Positions 47,845 through 59,226 of a stretch of DNA of 60,000 nt are shown here, piece after piece; position 1 is the first letter of the stretch, and each line of letters opens with the position of its first letter. The position numbers and the translations under genes are program-made. Below the pieces are notes generated by a model that was given only the letters and a program-made list of their open reading frames with translations, was not told the DNA's origin and ran no database searches. This stretch comes from Adiantum capillus-veneris (taxonomy: Eukaryota > Streptophyta > Polypodiopsida > Polypodiales > Pteridaceae): assembly GCA_014529385.2 (NCBI GenBank), contig CM043971.1, positions 81,823,340 to 81,883,339 of the forward strand, written 5' to 3'.

Positions 47845-48439
47845 TTAAGAATTATACATACTTTTGAGTACATGGGAAAACACACGAAGATGCAGACCTA
47901 TGCCAAGGAACTGGATGAGAGTTTGTTATACTCTCTTGAGCGCCTTTTTGTGCGCAAGGAAATCACGAGAATCTCTATTTGAGATGTGCTCGGTAGAAGG
48001 ACTTTCAGTCTCTACGGAGTAGAGGTTTACTGATAGTCGTTGATCATTGAGTACGCTATGTGCTTTTACCATTACAGTAGCAACTTTTGGTTGCGGTATA
48101 TGTTTCTCCATGAGCAGGTCCAAGTAGCATTTACACGTTGCTGGAATAAATTCGAACTATTATGCTCGTAAGAATATAGCTTGCCAACCGTTTCAAAATG
48201 GTAAGAATTACATATGGGAGAACATCCCTGAGAATCAAAGAAGGTTCGCTCTATTGTGAACCGGGTTTGAACGTACGTTCAGAAAATGCTATGGCTAGAA
48301 TCCTATGCCTGAGATTTTGCAAGTCGTCATTGATGCTCGCAAGGTGAATCATTTTTGATGATTTTGTAAGGAAGAGACGCTAATGGGCGTCACGAAATCA
48401 CTGCTGGTGGTAACAACTCGCAGGAGGAAAAGATTGGAA

Positions 48440-48733
48440 GGAAGTGCCGTCGTGCACAAAGAATCTTCGGATTGGAACCGTCCGCCTACGTTGAGCGACG
48501 GCCCGGAACAAGAACCTTCTTTAAGGTGATCGCAAACTTTGTTTGTGAAAGAAAGACATCGAGCTTAATGCTCTATGACTTGGGCATTCCCTATGTGGGA
48601 GGACACAAGAGATTTAATGCCCTCTGGACTAACAGCGCAGGATTATGCGCAAGGACAAATACCTAGATTGATTTCTAAGAAGATTATTCTCTCGAATTTG
48701 AGAAGACGGAATCAAGTTAACATAGTCTCGGAT
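48440..48733 (+). repeat. internal tandem repeat of the LARD-like element, copy 1
   Basis: Aligns by eye with 53878-54152. Shared strings include GAGCTTAATGCTCT, GGGAGGACA, TAGCGCA/CAGCGCA followed by GGTTATGCGCAAGGA, and AGATTATT near the end. The two copies of about 280 bp were adjacent before copia element 2 inserted exactly at their junction. No protein is recognised. Confidence 0.75.
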
Positions 48734-48960
48734 TGTTGGAATTAGGGTTGCAGAGAAAAACACACAGCTTGGAGAAGACAAAAGAAGCTCAAGGCACACA
48801 ATAGAGAGTGTGTTACTTAGTGTGCAATGGAAAGATAGATAGCCCTAGAGTGATGGGCGTATATACAATGCACGGGGGAAAAAACCTCCTAAAGAGGGAA
48901 AAAATGCCCCGGCGGTCCTAGTGTGTTCAGATACATCACTACCACATGTATATGGTAACA
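48734..48960 (-). repeat. 3' LTR of copia element 2
   Basis: 227 bp, pairs with 53646-53872. The differences cluster at its right end (about 48904-48940). The left flank CGGAT is the target duplication. Confidence 0.95.
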
Positions 48961-48999
48961 AATCCCCCCTGGAGTGATGCAGTGAACGAGAGCTGGCAC

Positions 49000-51900
49000 A
49001 TGAGTAAAGGGAAGTGTCAGTCCACAAAGGGGAGTAAGCCCAAAGCTTTGCGGAAAGCTTCAAGCTTCTCACGAGACAATGCCTTTGTGAAAAGATCTGC
49101 AAGGTTGTCCTGTGTTGGCACATAAGCCAAGCTGACCTCTCCTGCTGAGAGCCTCTCCCTGCCGTAGTGGTAATGCACCTCAATGTGCTTTGTGCGAGCA
49201 TGAAAAACTGGGTTCCTCGCAACTGCAATGCGCTCTGACTGTCAGTGTAGATAGTGTTGGCAGTGTCCTGTCCAACACCCAAATCAGCCATAAGGCGTCT
49301 CAGCCATACACACTCAACCGTAGCTGTGAAGACTGCCCTGTACTCAGCCTCACAACTCGAAGTGGCCACAGTAGGTTGCTTCTTGCTCAACCATGATATA
49401 CATGAACTGCCAAGCATGAAACAAAAACCACTTGTGGACACTCGCGTGTCAAAACAACCAGCCCAATCTGAGTCCGAAAAAGCATGTAAGTCTGGCGATA
49501 ATGATCCCCCCTTGGGATAAAACAAGCCAAGATGTAAAGTGCCACTAAGGTAGCGGAAAATCCTCTTGACAGCCTGCCAATGCTTAGACCCTGGGCTATG
49601 TATAAATCTGCTGACGTGTGAGACTGCAAATGGAATATCCGGCCTCGTGTTGCATACATAAATGAGGCAGCCAACAGCAGTTTGGTAAAGAGTGACATCA
49701 GCTGGATCACCAGCATCAAGTAGACTCAACTTCAAACCTGTTTCCATGGGAGTGGCAATAGGTTTGCAATCCTCAAGTCCAAACTTACATGGCAATGTCT
49801 CTATGTAACTTTTCTGACATAAGGCAATACCACCATCACACTGCTTAAACTGTATACCCGAGTAATGATGCAACAGCCCGAAATCTTTCATCTTGAAAGT
49901 AGCATTCAAATCAGCCTTCAATTCAGCAATATGTCTCTCATTTGGTCCAGTGATCAACAAATCATCGACATAAAGAACCACAATGAGAAGTACATCACCC
50001 TCACGCTTTACATACAATGTGCTTTCTGTTGGACTGTTACGAAAGCCTCGTTTAACCAAATGAGTGTCAGCTTTCTCATACCAAGCACAAGGAGATTGCT
50101 TCAACCCATACAAAGCCTTCTTACATCTGCACACTTTGTCCTCTTGTCCTTTTATGACAAAACCGCGAGGCTGCGTTACATAAACTTCCTCAAATATGTC
50201 ACCATTCAAGAAAGCAGTAACAATGTCTGACTGATGTACATCCCAACCAAAATGAGATGCCAATGCACATAGAAAATGCACAGTAGTCATACGACAAGTG
50301 CGAGCAAAAGTCTCTTCATAATCTATGCCTTTTTGCTGCTCATAACCCTTTGCAACAAGTCGAGCCTTATGGCAATCGATCTCACCATCCGGCTTGCGTT
50401 TCAACTTGTAAACCCACTTTGTACCAATGGCCTTTTTGCCATGAGGCAAATCACATAAAGTCCATGTGTCATTTTCTATAAGTGCATCATATTCTGATTG
50501 CATGGCAGCCATCCAATTTTTTGAATTTTGTGCTTCATCAAAAGATAGAGGCTCCTCAACATCATGTAAGCAAGACACAACCAAAGCATAACAATCTGAT
50601 GCATAACACGCATGGCGAGAGCCTGAACGAGTACGACTAGACAAAGGTGCATCCAATTTATTGTCACGCAAAGTGTGCACCAGCCATTTTGGCTTACCTC
50701 TAGCCTGCTCATTTTCAGCCCTTTCCTCATCAAGTACATCATGTACATCTGCATTAGTAATAGGCTCATCTAAAACATTTTCAAAAACCCCCGTAGGCTG
50801 TACATTTGCCTCATTGGAACTTACATTCGTATTTCCACCACTGAAAAGAGGCAACAAAGTGTCATAAATGTCCTGTGAGCTTACATTACTGTCTCTAGTA
50901 CATGACAGCAAGGGCTGAACAGAATCTTCCACAAACACTACATCCCGAGAAACCAGAATACGTTTTGTTTGCGGAATATACAAGCTGTAACCTTTGCTTT
51001 CAGCACTATAACCAACAAAAATACATTTGACAGCCTTATCATCCAATTTTCTGTGCTGCACTTGTGGCACCAAAGCATATGCCAAACAGCCAAAAACACG
51101 CATGTGCTCAATAGAAGGCTTTCTATCATGCCATGCTTCATATGGAGTAATAGACTGCAAAGCTTTCGTAGGACACCTGTTAAGTACATAAGTGGCACAC
51201 ATGATGGCCTCAAGCCAGAAAGAATGAGGCAAAGCTTGACTTTTGACCGTACATCGTGCCATTTCCGTCAGTGACCTGCTTTTCCTCTCAGCAGCACCAT
51301 TTTGCTGAGGTGTATAAGGCACTGTACATTGGTGTTTTATCCCACGACTAGCCAGAAATGCATTAAATTCATGAGACATATACACCCCCCCTCGATCGGA
51401 ACGGAGGGTGCCCACAGTACATTTCGAGACATTTTCAGCCATAGCCAAAAATTGTTTGAAGCACATAAAAACTTCGGACTTCCCTTTAAGCGGAAATACC
51501 CATGCATGCCTGGAGTAATCATCAATGAAAGTCACGAAGTACAGGTAATTGCCCAAGGACGGAGTTTGCATGGGCCCACAAACATCACTATGCACAAGCT
51601 GCAACCTGCATGTGGCCCGAACTGAACCATCCTTTGGAAATTTAGAACGCTACATCTTACCCAAAATACAACCTTCACAAACATGTTTGATAGGTGCTTC
51701 AAGAGGCGGCAAAGAAGCAACCATATGAGATTTCTGCAAACGCAGCAAACTGGCAAAATTCAGATGACCAAAACGTGCATGCCAAAGTTTTGCATCTGAA
51801 ATAGCCCTTGAATCTGCAACAGCATTTGCAAAATTTTGTCCACACTTGTCATACAAAGTGAGCTTATACAGCCCACGGCACAAAAGCCCAGATGCAACAA

Positions 51901-53283
51901 TTTCATCACCAAAACTGAGATCATGAACTGTACATCTGTCATCCACAAATTTGACTACAAGTCCAAGTCTAGCAAGTGCGGATACAGACAAGAGATTCTT
52001 CTTGATCCCAGGTACATAAAGTTCATCAACAAGTGTCAAGGAACTGCCATTAGCAGCAGTGAGCACAATCTTTCCAACTCCCTGAACTGGATAGGAGGCG
52101 TTGTTGGCACAAGTGACTGAATTCCCATGAGGGACAGACTCGAGAGAGGTGAACAATTCACGATGTGAGGTAATGTGCTTTGTAGCACCACTGTTGAAAT
52201 ACCACATATGTGAATCTGCAGCAACTGACAAGCATGCATCATGGACATTAGGATTGTAAGTGCACTCTGCGCTAAAAGCCCATTCTGCATCAACATCAGC
52301 AACACAGTCTCCTTTCACAAAAGACTCAACAATGGCTGCATTTGTAGTGGAGCCAGCATTTGCAGTGGAACCACCCTCTTTCTTCTTAGCCTCTTTGGCC
52401 TTCAACTTAGGACACGACTTGATCAAGTGATCATTGGATTTACAATAATGGCAACGCATCTTCTTTTTGCCCTTATCACCAGAATTGCCAGACGAAGTAC
52501 TGCCAGTAGAAGCATTAGGAACAGAATTTTTGCCACTCGCAGCAGAACCATAAGAAGTGGCTGCATTACTGTTACCACCCTTTCTTTGAGAAGCAATAAA
52601 AGCCTGTTCAACTACACGCTGCCTAGTCCTGTTTTTTCTAGAAAGCGACTCTTGCAACAGCAATGTGCATAATGCATCAAACTTGACAACTTCAGGATTT
52701 CCTTGGGTCATGAGTCTCCAAGTACTAGCAAAAGTCTGGTAGGAATCTGGTAAGGCATCAAGAACAATCTGCACAAGGGAACTGTCTGAAATGACTTCAC
52801 CTGCAGAAATAAGCTGCTCATTGATATCCTTGACACTAGCAAGTCCTCATGCATAATCTTGGACTCCAGCTCTTTACGCAGCAAAGCAATTTTAGCCTCA
52901 TTGCGGCTTGCATAAAGACCTGCTAGAATATCCCAAGCTTGTTTTGCAGATTTTGCTGAACGGATGTGAGGAACAATGGTGCGCTTCACAGAAAACGCAA
53001 TCAATGCATGAGCCTGCGCATCCTGAACATCCCAACGAGCTTGTTCTGCCGTAGGCAAAACAACTCTAACAACTGCAATCCTTGCAGCAAGACCTGCAAC
53101 ATCCTCAACATCGCCTACATCCTCAGAACCAGGACGTACATCAATGCCCTGCACAATGTTCCAGACACCCTTTGACACAAGAACATGTTGCATCATATAA
53201 GCCCACATAGGGTAGTTGTCTCTATCCAGCCTGTCCTCAGCAGCAAACATCTTGAACACATCTGTGTTGTTGTTGTCAGCCAT
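49000..53283 (-). pseudogene. copia gag-pol of element 2, three lesions
   Basis: Gag starts at 53283 (MADNNNTDVFKMFAAEDRLD) with a UBN2-like region. The zinc knuckle CHYCKSNDHLIKSC lies near 52445, a protease-like region near 52190 (the active site reads NSGATKH where DSGATKH is usual), and GAG-pre-integrase LWHARFGHL near 51775. The integrase core runs from HSDVCGPM (about 51590), then RT with YVDDLLITG (about 49950) and RNase H with TDSQSALQL (about 49235). Breaks: a frameshift in gag near 52845, an in-frame TAG near 51653 just after the pre-integrase knuckle, and a frameshift in RNase H near 49225. Domain order is copia. The N-for-D change in the protease would add a fourth, inactivating defect if real. 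Confidence 0.92.
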
Positions 53284-53631
53284 GGTAAATGCTGCACCTG
53301 ATGTGAAAACTGCCTGAAAATAGGAGAAACAGAGCGGGAACAACCTGTGCTATATAGCACAAACCGTAGAAGACTATAAGGCACCTGTTATGCAGACAAC
53401 GGCACTGACAGAAATTCTGCACAAAATGATGAAATAGCTTGTGCAATACTGCCTGTAGTGGAAACGGAGGCCGAAATGAGCCCAAATCAAAATTCTGAGC
53501 AGACCAAGCTCTTTGAGCTTACCCAAAATTTTTGTCGACCTGCGAACGCTCGCCAAAGCTCACTGAAATCCGAGAAAGTGAGCAGGCGTGTGCTGGAGCA
53601 GCTGGCGACTAAGCCCGGGAGGACGTGACCT

Positions 53632-53643
53632 GCTCTGATACCA
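53632..53643 (-). other. primer-binding site of copia element 2
   Basis: TGGTATCAGAGC on the minus strand next to the 5' LTR, complementary to the 3' end of initiator tRNA-Met as in copia element 1. Confidence 0.93.
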
Positions 53644-53645
53644 AT

Positions 53646-53872
53646 TGTTGGAATTAGGGTTGCAGAGAAACACACACAGCTTGGAGAAGACAAAGGAAGC
53701 TCAAGGCACACAATAGAGAGTGTGTTTCTTAGTGTGCAATGGAAAGATAGATAGACCTAGAGTGATGGGCGTATATACAATGCACGGGGGGAAAAACCTC
53801 CTAAAGAGGGAAAAAATGCTGCGGCGGTCCTAGTGTTTTCACACGCATCACTACCACATGTATATGGTAACA
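53646..53872 (-). repeat. 5' LTR of copia element 2
   Basis: 227 bp, partner of 48734-48960. It ends TAACA followed by the target duplication CGGAT. Confidence 0.95.
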
Positions 53873-53877
53873 CGGAT

Positions 53878-54152
53878 AAGGAAACTTTGGATCAGAACAA
53901 TTGGCCTACCCAAAGCAAAGGCCCGGAATAAGAACTTACTTTGGTAAGGTGACACACTTTTGTCTGCCACAAGAAGATCCACATGAGCTTAATGCTCTCG
54001 ACATGCCCTATGCGGGAGGACAGAAGAAGTTTAATATCTTCAGGACTACTAGCGCAAGGTTATGCGCAAGGATATAGACCTAAATTGATTTTTAGGAGGA
54101 TTATTTTTCTCGGGATTGAGAAGGTGAAATTGAGTTAACAGATTCTCGGAAA
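53878..54152 (+). repeat. internal tandem repeat of the LARD-like element, copy 2
   Basis: Partner of 48440-48733, with roughly one fifth of positions differing, so the duplication is older than the insertion of copia element 2 between the copies. Confidence 0.75.
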
Positions 54153-54413
54153 GACGCGAATGACGAGTTCTTACATGGCTCGTAAGTTTGATGAATGGTG
54201 AAGGATATCCTCGAGATACTAGAGGAAGGACATGAACCGGTAAGGTAAGTATTGAATTATGATTTTTTTTTCTTTAATTTACTTATAAGTTCTCTACTGA
54301 GAAAGGACCAGCTTAACTCACCATTGAGCAAGATTTGGATTTTTTTCCGGTTTCTCCCCGGCAGTTCAGTTGGACCTCTACAGTTGAGGACAACTGTTTA
54401 TAAGTGAGAGGGA
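54153..54413 (+). other. 3' internal region and polypurine tract
   Basis: Non-coding. It ends with the purine run AGTGAGAGGGA (about 54403-54413) directly before the right LTR, as expected for the plus-strand primer of a plus-oriented retrotransposon. Confidence 0.7.
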
Positions 54414-55905
54414 TGTTGCTAAATTAGCTTTATCTGACATAAAAATAATTCTAATTGAATTATTTTATTTAAAAGTGAGAGGGTTTTCTCGCTTGGAACA
54501 CCAGGAAAAATAATTCTAAATGAATTATTGGAATTTTAAGTGAGAGGGTTTTTCTCACTGGAGACATCCGAGTACAGAGTATTCCTAGTGCGTCATTCAA
54601 AGTAATGACGGGAGCATTGTGAACGGGAATATCTGTAAGGCCACCAAGAACGGGTACTTCTGATGCTCGGATGGGTGACAGGGAGCGTCGGGAAGAAGTA
54701 TTCGACCATCCGGGAACGGACATCTCTGATGCGTCATAGGATGGGTGACATAGAGCATTGTGAAGGGGATTGTACCGTAAGTTCGGTAGGAAAGGACTAG
54801 GTGATGGGTATTCCTGATGCGTCACAAGGTGGGTGACAGGTGCATCAGAAAGGGGATATCCATAGTTGAGAGGAAATCCGAACTGGAAAAGAGGAATACG
54901 CGTAAAGACGCAAGCACAAGAATAAAGATGGGTTCTGAGGAGCTTTCTTAAAAAGCGGAATATTTTAAAGAGTTTTCCTGGAAGAGCAGACGCTGTCCCG
55001 CGAGGAATCTATGTTTGCATTGCATTCGTGCACGTGGTTGCATCCAGGGACGGCTGGGAAGTGTTGTGAAAAGCATTGTTTTAAACTTATAAGGTTTTAT
55101 TGAGTTTTTGGGCAAGTTCATACTAATTTTAAAATATGCCGGCCGTCCACTTAATAAGTGGGCAGCCACTTAGAAAATAAAGCAACAAAACCAGCCAGCG
55201 AATTCTCTCTCCCTATTTCGGGTAGAACAGGAAAAAAAAAAAAAAAAACGAAAAAAAAAAATTGAAAAAAAAAAAACGGCCGCGATCTCTATGCGAGCAG
55301 CTATTCGTGCCGTGGTCAAGGAGCTATAAAAGCACCACATGCCCTCACTGAAAAGGAGTTGCCAGCGCCAGCAAGAGAAGACTCTGTCGTCAGAAGACGC
55401 GAGAGATCGCGAGACTACGAAGCACGGAAGTCGCTTTTCCCGCGCAAGAGCGCAGGTATCTATTGTGGATTCGCCATACGAATTGTTGTGGTGTGTTTGC
55501 AGGTACTTCATCGCGAAGGAGAAGCAAGAAGGCTTCCGCCTACGCTTGGGAATTCCGGGAACGGAATTTGGAAATTGTTTGCGGAGTCTCTACTCTGAGT
55601 ACAGACGGAAAAAGGATTGAGAGCTCGTCTCTCGGATTTCCTTACGGGAAGGAACGACCATCGAGTCAGAGAATTAGAACGGAGGGGTTTTCTCCGGTTT
55701 TTGTGCTTGTAAAAAGATTCTCCCTAATAAAGGATTCTCTTTAAGGGGGGGGACCAGCCCATCTTTTGGTCCCCAGTACTGTGTCGATCTTCTCACTCTC
55801 TCTCTCTCTCTATCTATTTCTCTCTATCCTCTGGCTTCAGTAATAAGTGATAAATCCTATTTATCCGAATGTATTTTATATTGTTATGCGCTCCCGTTTG
55901 TGACA
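54414..55905 (+). repeat. right LTR of the LARD-like element
   Basis: 1492 bp with the same order of parts as the left LTR. A small deletion near 54666 removes one TGACG-type half-site, and a deletion near 55497 removes a GTGTGTTTGC unit. TATA box at 55324-55333, AATAAA at 55736-55741. Followed by the CCTTG duplication and LINE M8. Confidence 0.9.
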
Positions 55906-56620
55906 CCTTGACCTTGGTTTTACCAAGGTTGACAGACAAGCCACTTTCATGGGCAAACCTATGCAAAGCATCCAAGTGACGTTGCATCCCCTTCGGAGAG
56001 TCAGAGATCAGTACAATATCATCAGCATATAACAATAGTGGAATCCATGTCCCTACCAGCGGTGCACCTCTATCACCATCTCTCTCAATGTAGTCAGAAA
56101 CCTCATCCACATACATACCAAATAGAGTAGGAGAGAGCGGGCAGCCGTGCTTCACTCCAATAGTGGAATGAACCGGTGTAGATAGACCCTCTGAGGTGTG
56201 TATGTACCCTACTACTGATCTATACAATGCCATGATCCCCCAAATGAGCTCTGTGGGTACTCCCATCTCCTGTAATATGTGCATCAATCTAGCTCTGGGT
56301 ATTGTGTCAAATGCCTTGCGGAAGTCCACAAAGCTACAATAGATCTGTCTCCCATGGGATTTGGCCTCCTCGATGATGGCCCTGAGTGTCAAGATATGGT
56401 CAAGAGTAGAAAAACCTCTCTTGAACCTTGCCTGCCCAGCTGCACGCATTCCCTCCCTCTCTACCCATCTACTCAGCTGCTGCTCAAGAATGGATGCGTA
56501 CAACCGTGCCAATGTGTGTCCAATCATGATAGTGCGATAATTTCGAGGCTCCATAGGGTGTGCTGATTTGAAGATAGGTACAATCGTAGATAGGCTCCAA
56601 GTATCAGGCAAGCCCCACAC
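55906..56620 (-). mobile_element. LINE M8, RT part (right of the nested LTR element)
   Basis: A largely open RT frame with FVDFRKAFDTIPRARLM, GVKHGCPLSPTLFGMYVDE and YADDIVLISDS, then SGLSVNLGKTKV reaching the LTR boundary, where M8 resumes at 46279. It is truncated at its 5' side near 56620, just upstream of the LPDTWSLSTIVPIFK motif, and endonuclease is absent. All visible RT catalytic residues are conserved. Confidence 0.88.
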
Positions 56621-56639
56621 ATGGCATAATGAATGTCCG

Positions 56640-57752
56640 AGCATGTCGGACATCGAGCGTTGTCAAGACAAAAGATGTATTGCATCGGTCACTGAAGAGT
56701 ATTGTCAATGTCGGTGCTGGTAAATAGTCGCAGTGGACATCTCGCATGCCGTGCTAGAATAGTCGTGATTCTCTGATGGAGCCTCCGTTTATGTCGTGGT
56801 GGCCCTCGTAGACGTGGGTGTCTAGCTCTTCCAAGCTCAATGGCTCTATCAGTCTTTTGTGAAGCTCAATGGCTCAATGACTTTGAAGTCTTCTGTGAAG
56901 CTTGCTCATTTGACTATTGAGTCTATGCTCTGAAGAAGTCAGTGATTTCCCTCTGTGAATGTCTCCCACTGTCTAATCTCTCTCCTTGTGTTTGTGCAGC
57001 TCTAGCAAAAACAACCTGAGGCATCTGTGATCGTGATATCTCATGACTTTAGGAAGTGGTCCAAAGCCCTCTTTGAATAGACAATGAAAGTGGCCTCGTA
57101 TCTCATAGTACTCTGGACAATGACATATGTGATGTAAGTCTATCTCTGGCTCTCAACTCGCACATCCTGGCCTCTGTTGGTACTCTCCTAAATCTGCCAG
57201 TCTCAATCTATAGTTGGTGCGATGATGTGTGCATCTGACCAATAGCACATCTTATCCCATGGGATAAGTGAGTGTCCTTATAGGCATGTTTGATCATATT
57301 CATCCTCTGTGTGCTAGAGAAGATGCTCTCTGTAGAAAGCCATCTTCGTGCCAAGCTCTCGTGTCGGCTCCATCCATGTCATCCTAGTGTCTAGTTGAAT
57401 CAAATCCTGTCTGATGAGGCGAGTAATCTCGGTCTGTGTGAGGGACAAGGAGGGTGCATCCAGCGAGTACTAGAAGGGGGGTAGTCTGTCCATACTAAAT
57501 CCATGTAGCTGAAACCAGAATGTCATCTGTGCATACCAACAAGGTGTGCCCCTTTTTGAGGCATGCTATTGAGAGAAGAATCCAAAGCTAGGCGAGCATA
57601 TCTATCTTTGGGGAGATCCCAAATATTGTGTACAAAAGAGATGGATCTGGTCAGTGCCTCTATGACCAGCTAGAGCAGCAAGCTCTGCATGAATTATATC
57701 ATGTGGTATAGAGGCCTTGGCCCTAATCATCCGGGAAATCATAGAGACCAAT
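56640..57752 (-). mobile_element. LINE M9: ORF2 C-terminal half, heavily decayed
   Basis: Collinear with the C-terminal half of the LINE family on the minus strand. It has the QRP-type long tail near 56680, the YYEIRGHFHCLF region near 57100, the SSHQL/IETGRF region near 57200, and the RAKAS region near 57720. Many stops. The 3' hairpin and CATTT tail are absent. It abuts the truncated M8 on the left and a different LINE fragment on the right. Confidence 0.75.
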
Positions 57753-59220
57753 TGCCATCACTATATGCACCCCATGTTAACTCTTCTCTATCATTTGGCA
57801 ATGAATAAAGAGATTGTGGGACTCTCCTTACCTTCCGAACAACAACTTGAAGGCCAAGCGTTGGTTGGTGATTCTTTTATGTTTTTCAAGGCGGACAAAG
57901 AAAATTTGGACAAATCCATGCAAGCATGGTCTCTTTATGCACTTGCTTCGGTCTCTACATAAACATGTGCAAGCTTGCCCTTATTAGCTGCACATAGGAG
58001 AATTTGTAGGCCTTGGCGTGGCAGGGACATGTGGTGCACAAACATACTGTGTTTAGGCACTTTGCCTATCTAGTGGGTGTGGATGTTATTGTCAACTAGT
58101 TGCTATCTTGGACCTCTTGCAAGATCATGGATAAGTTTGTTTGTTGGAAATCATAGGTATGATCTTTTCATGTATGCCTAAAGTAGCTCAAGTAATCATA
58201 CTCCCTATGCTTTCGTATCTCATGGCTTTGCTGCCTTGGAATTCTTAAGCAATTTTGAGAATCACTCAACAGATTCGTTTCACGCTTTGGAAGAAAATTT
58301 AAGCTAGGGATGGCTTGGGTCTCATGAGAGCACTTATCCACCCTTCAAAGAACGGGTTGGGCGACAATTTCGGATGTATGGACACATATGATAGCCAGGC
58401 ATTGGAGCCTTCTTCAGGATATGTGTGTTGATTGCATGCAACCATGGGTTTCTGTTGTTTGAGTATATCGTATGTTAAACATGTTTCCCACATGGTAGGA
58501 CTCTGATGGAGGCACCATGGTGGCTTATTGTAAATGCAAATCAGCGATTCAAGTTAAAGTAGTAGTCTTTTCTCATGTGCGTGGTGCATTCATGGCCAGA
58601 GGTATTGAAGCTTGCTTACTGGAATCCATCATCTTGTAGAGAGGCAGAAAAGTGTCTACAATTTGAGGTGCTTACCGCCTCTAGAATTATTATTTGGCCT
58701 AGCACCTCTAGAATTATTACTTGGCTTGGCAAAGAGCACATTTGCCAATAGTTCAAACGTATGGCAAGGCTTGGGATTGTTTACCTCTCTGATATTATGT
58801 TGTCACAATGCAGCCAACTTCTCTCTTTTTGTAGAGTGCAATTTCGATATCATGTCCCTCATGGATATCAAGGTATTCAGTTGTGGCTTCGTGGTTGCGT
58901 TTCTTCTTTTCATGTGCTCCCTACCTTACTCGTTGATCAACCTTGGCAAGATTGGGAAGTCAAAGGCAAAAAGCCCATTACTGATGCTTTTGCAAATTAT
59001 GTCTACCACCCTCTTATGGCTGACGAGTCAAGAAAATGTGCTGCTTGGTGGAAAGAGGTATTGTTTTGAGGCTGGCATACTCAACTTTCTTAGAATGGAA
59101 AGGACTTTCTTCCGCGGGCTATGGTGGGAGGGCTTGCATTGGGAGCGATTTTGTGCTATCGTCGTCTTTCCGATGACAAAAAACACGAGGAGAGAGGGAG
59201 AGGTCGACCTCCAGCAAAAG
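57745..59220 (+). mobile_element. decayed fragment of a probable second LINE family
   Basis: At 57780-57960 a plus-strand frame reads GLSLPSEQQLEGQALVGDSF then FFKADKENLDKSMQAW and LYALASVST. This resembles the RT segment after the catalytic box in plant L1-type LINEs, with GDSF where ADDT would be expected. Up to about 59220 further frames without clear homology (for example 58612-59226) may be the rest of ORF2, shifted in frame. No relation to the (CT)n-associated family is evident. Confidence 0.4.
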
Positions 59221-59226
59221 CACTGA

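Larger units (their letters stand above)
48734..53872 (-). mobile_element. copia element 2, full length but broken
   Basis: 5139 bp with 227-bp LTRs (48734-48960 and 53646-53872), each starting TGTTGGAATT and ending GGTAACA on the plus strand, and target duplication CGGAT (48729-48733 and 53873-53877). Minus-strand order: 5' LTR on the right, PBS TGGTATCAGAGC at 53632-53643, gag-pol, polypurine tract at about 48963-48972, 3' LTR. I count about 11 differences between the LTRs (near 5 percent). It is a different family from copia element 1, although the PBS is the same. It lies within the LARD-like element exactly between its internal repeats. Confidence 0.95.
46280..55905 (+). mobile_element. 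large non-coding LTR element (LARD-like), nested
   Basis: Two LTRs of about 1.5 kb (46280-47795 and 54414-55905) are flanked by CCTTG (46275-46279 and 55906-55910) inside LINE M8. Promoter, AATAAA and polypurine tract all point to the plus strand. Without the nested copia the internal part is only about 1.5 kb and encodes nothing I recognise, so it depended on other elements. The 3' LTR is preceded by the polypurine tract AGTGAGAGGGA. The 5' LTR is not followed by a primer-binding site but by CCTTG and 44 bp more of LINE sequence identical, bar one base, to the sequence right of the 3' LTR. That is not how a retrotransposon is built and suggests later gene conversion. Family (gypsy or copia) cannot be set. 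Confidence 0.85.

Noticed and set aside
49190-52672. Plus-strand frames opposite copia element 2
   Set aside because: Antisense shadows of the broken gag-pol; no domains.
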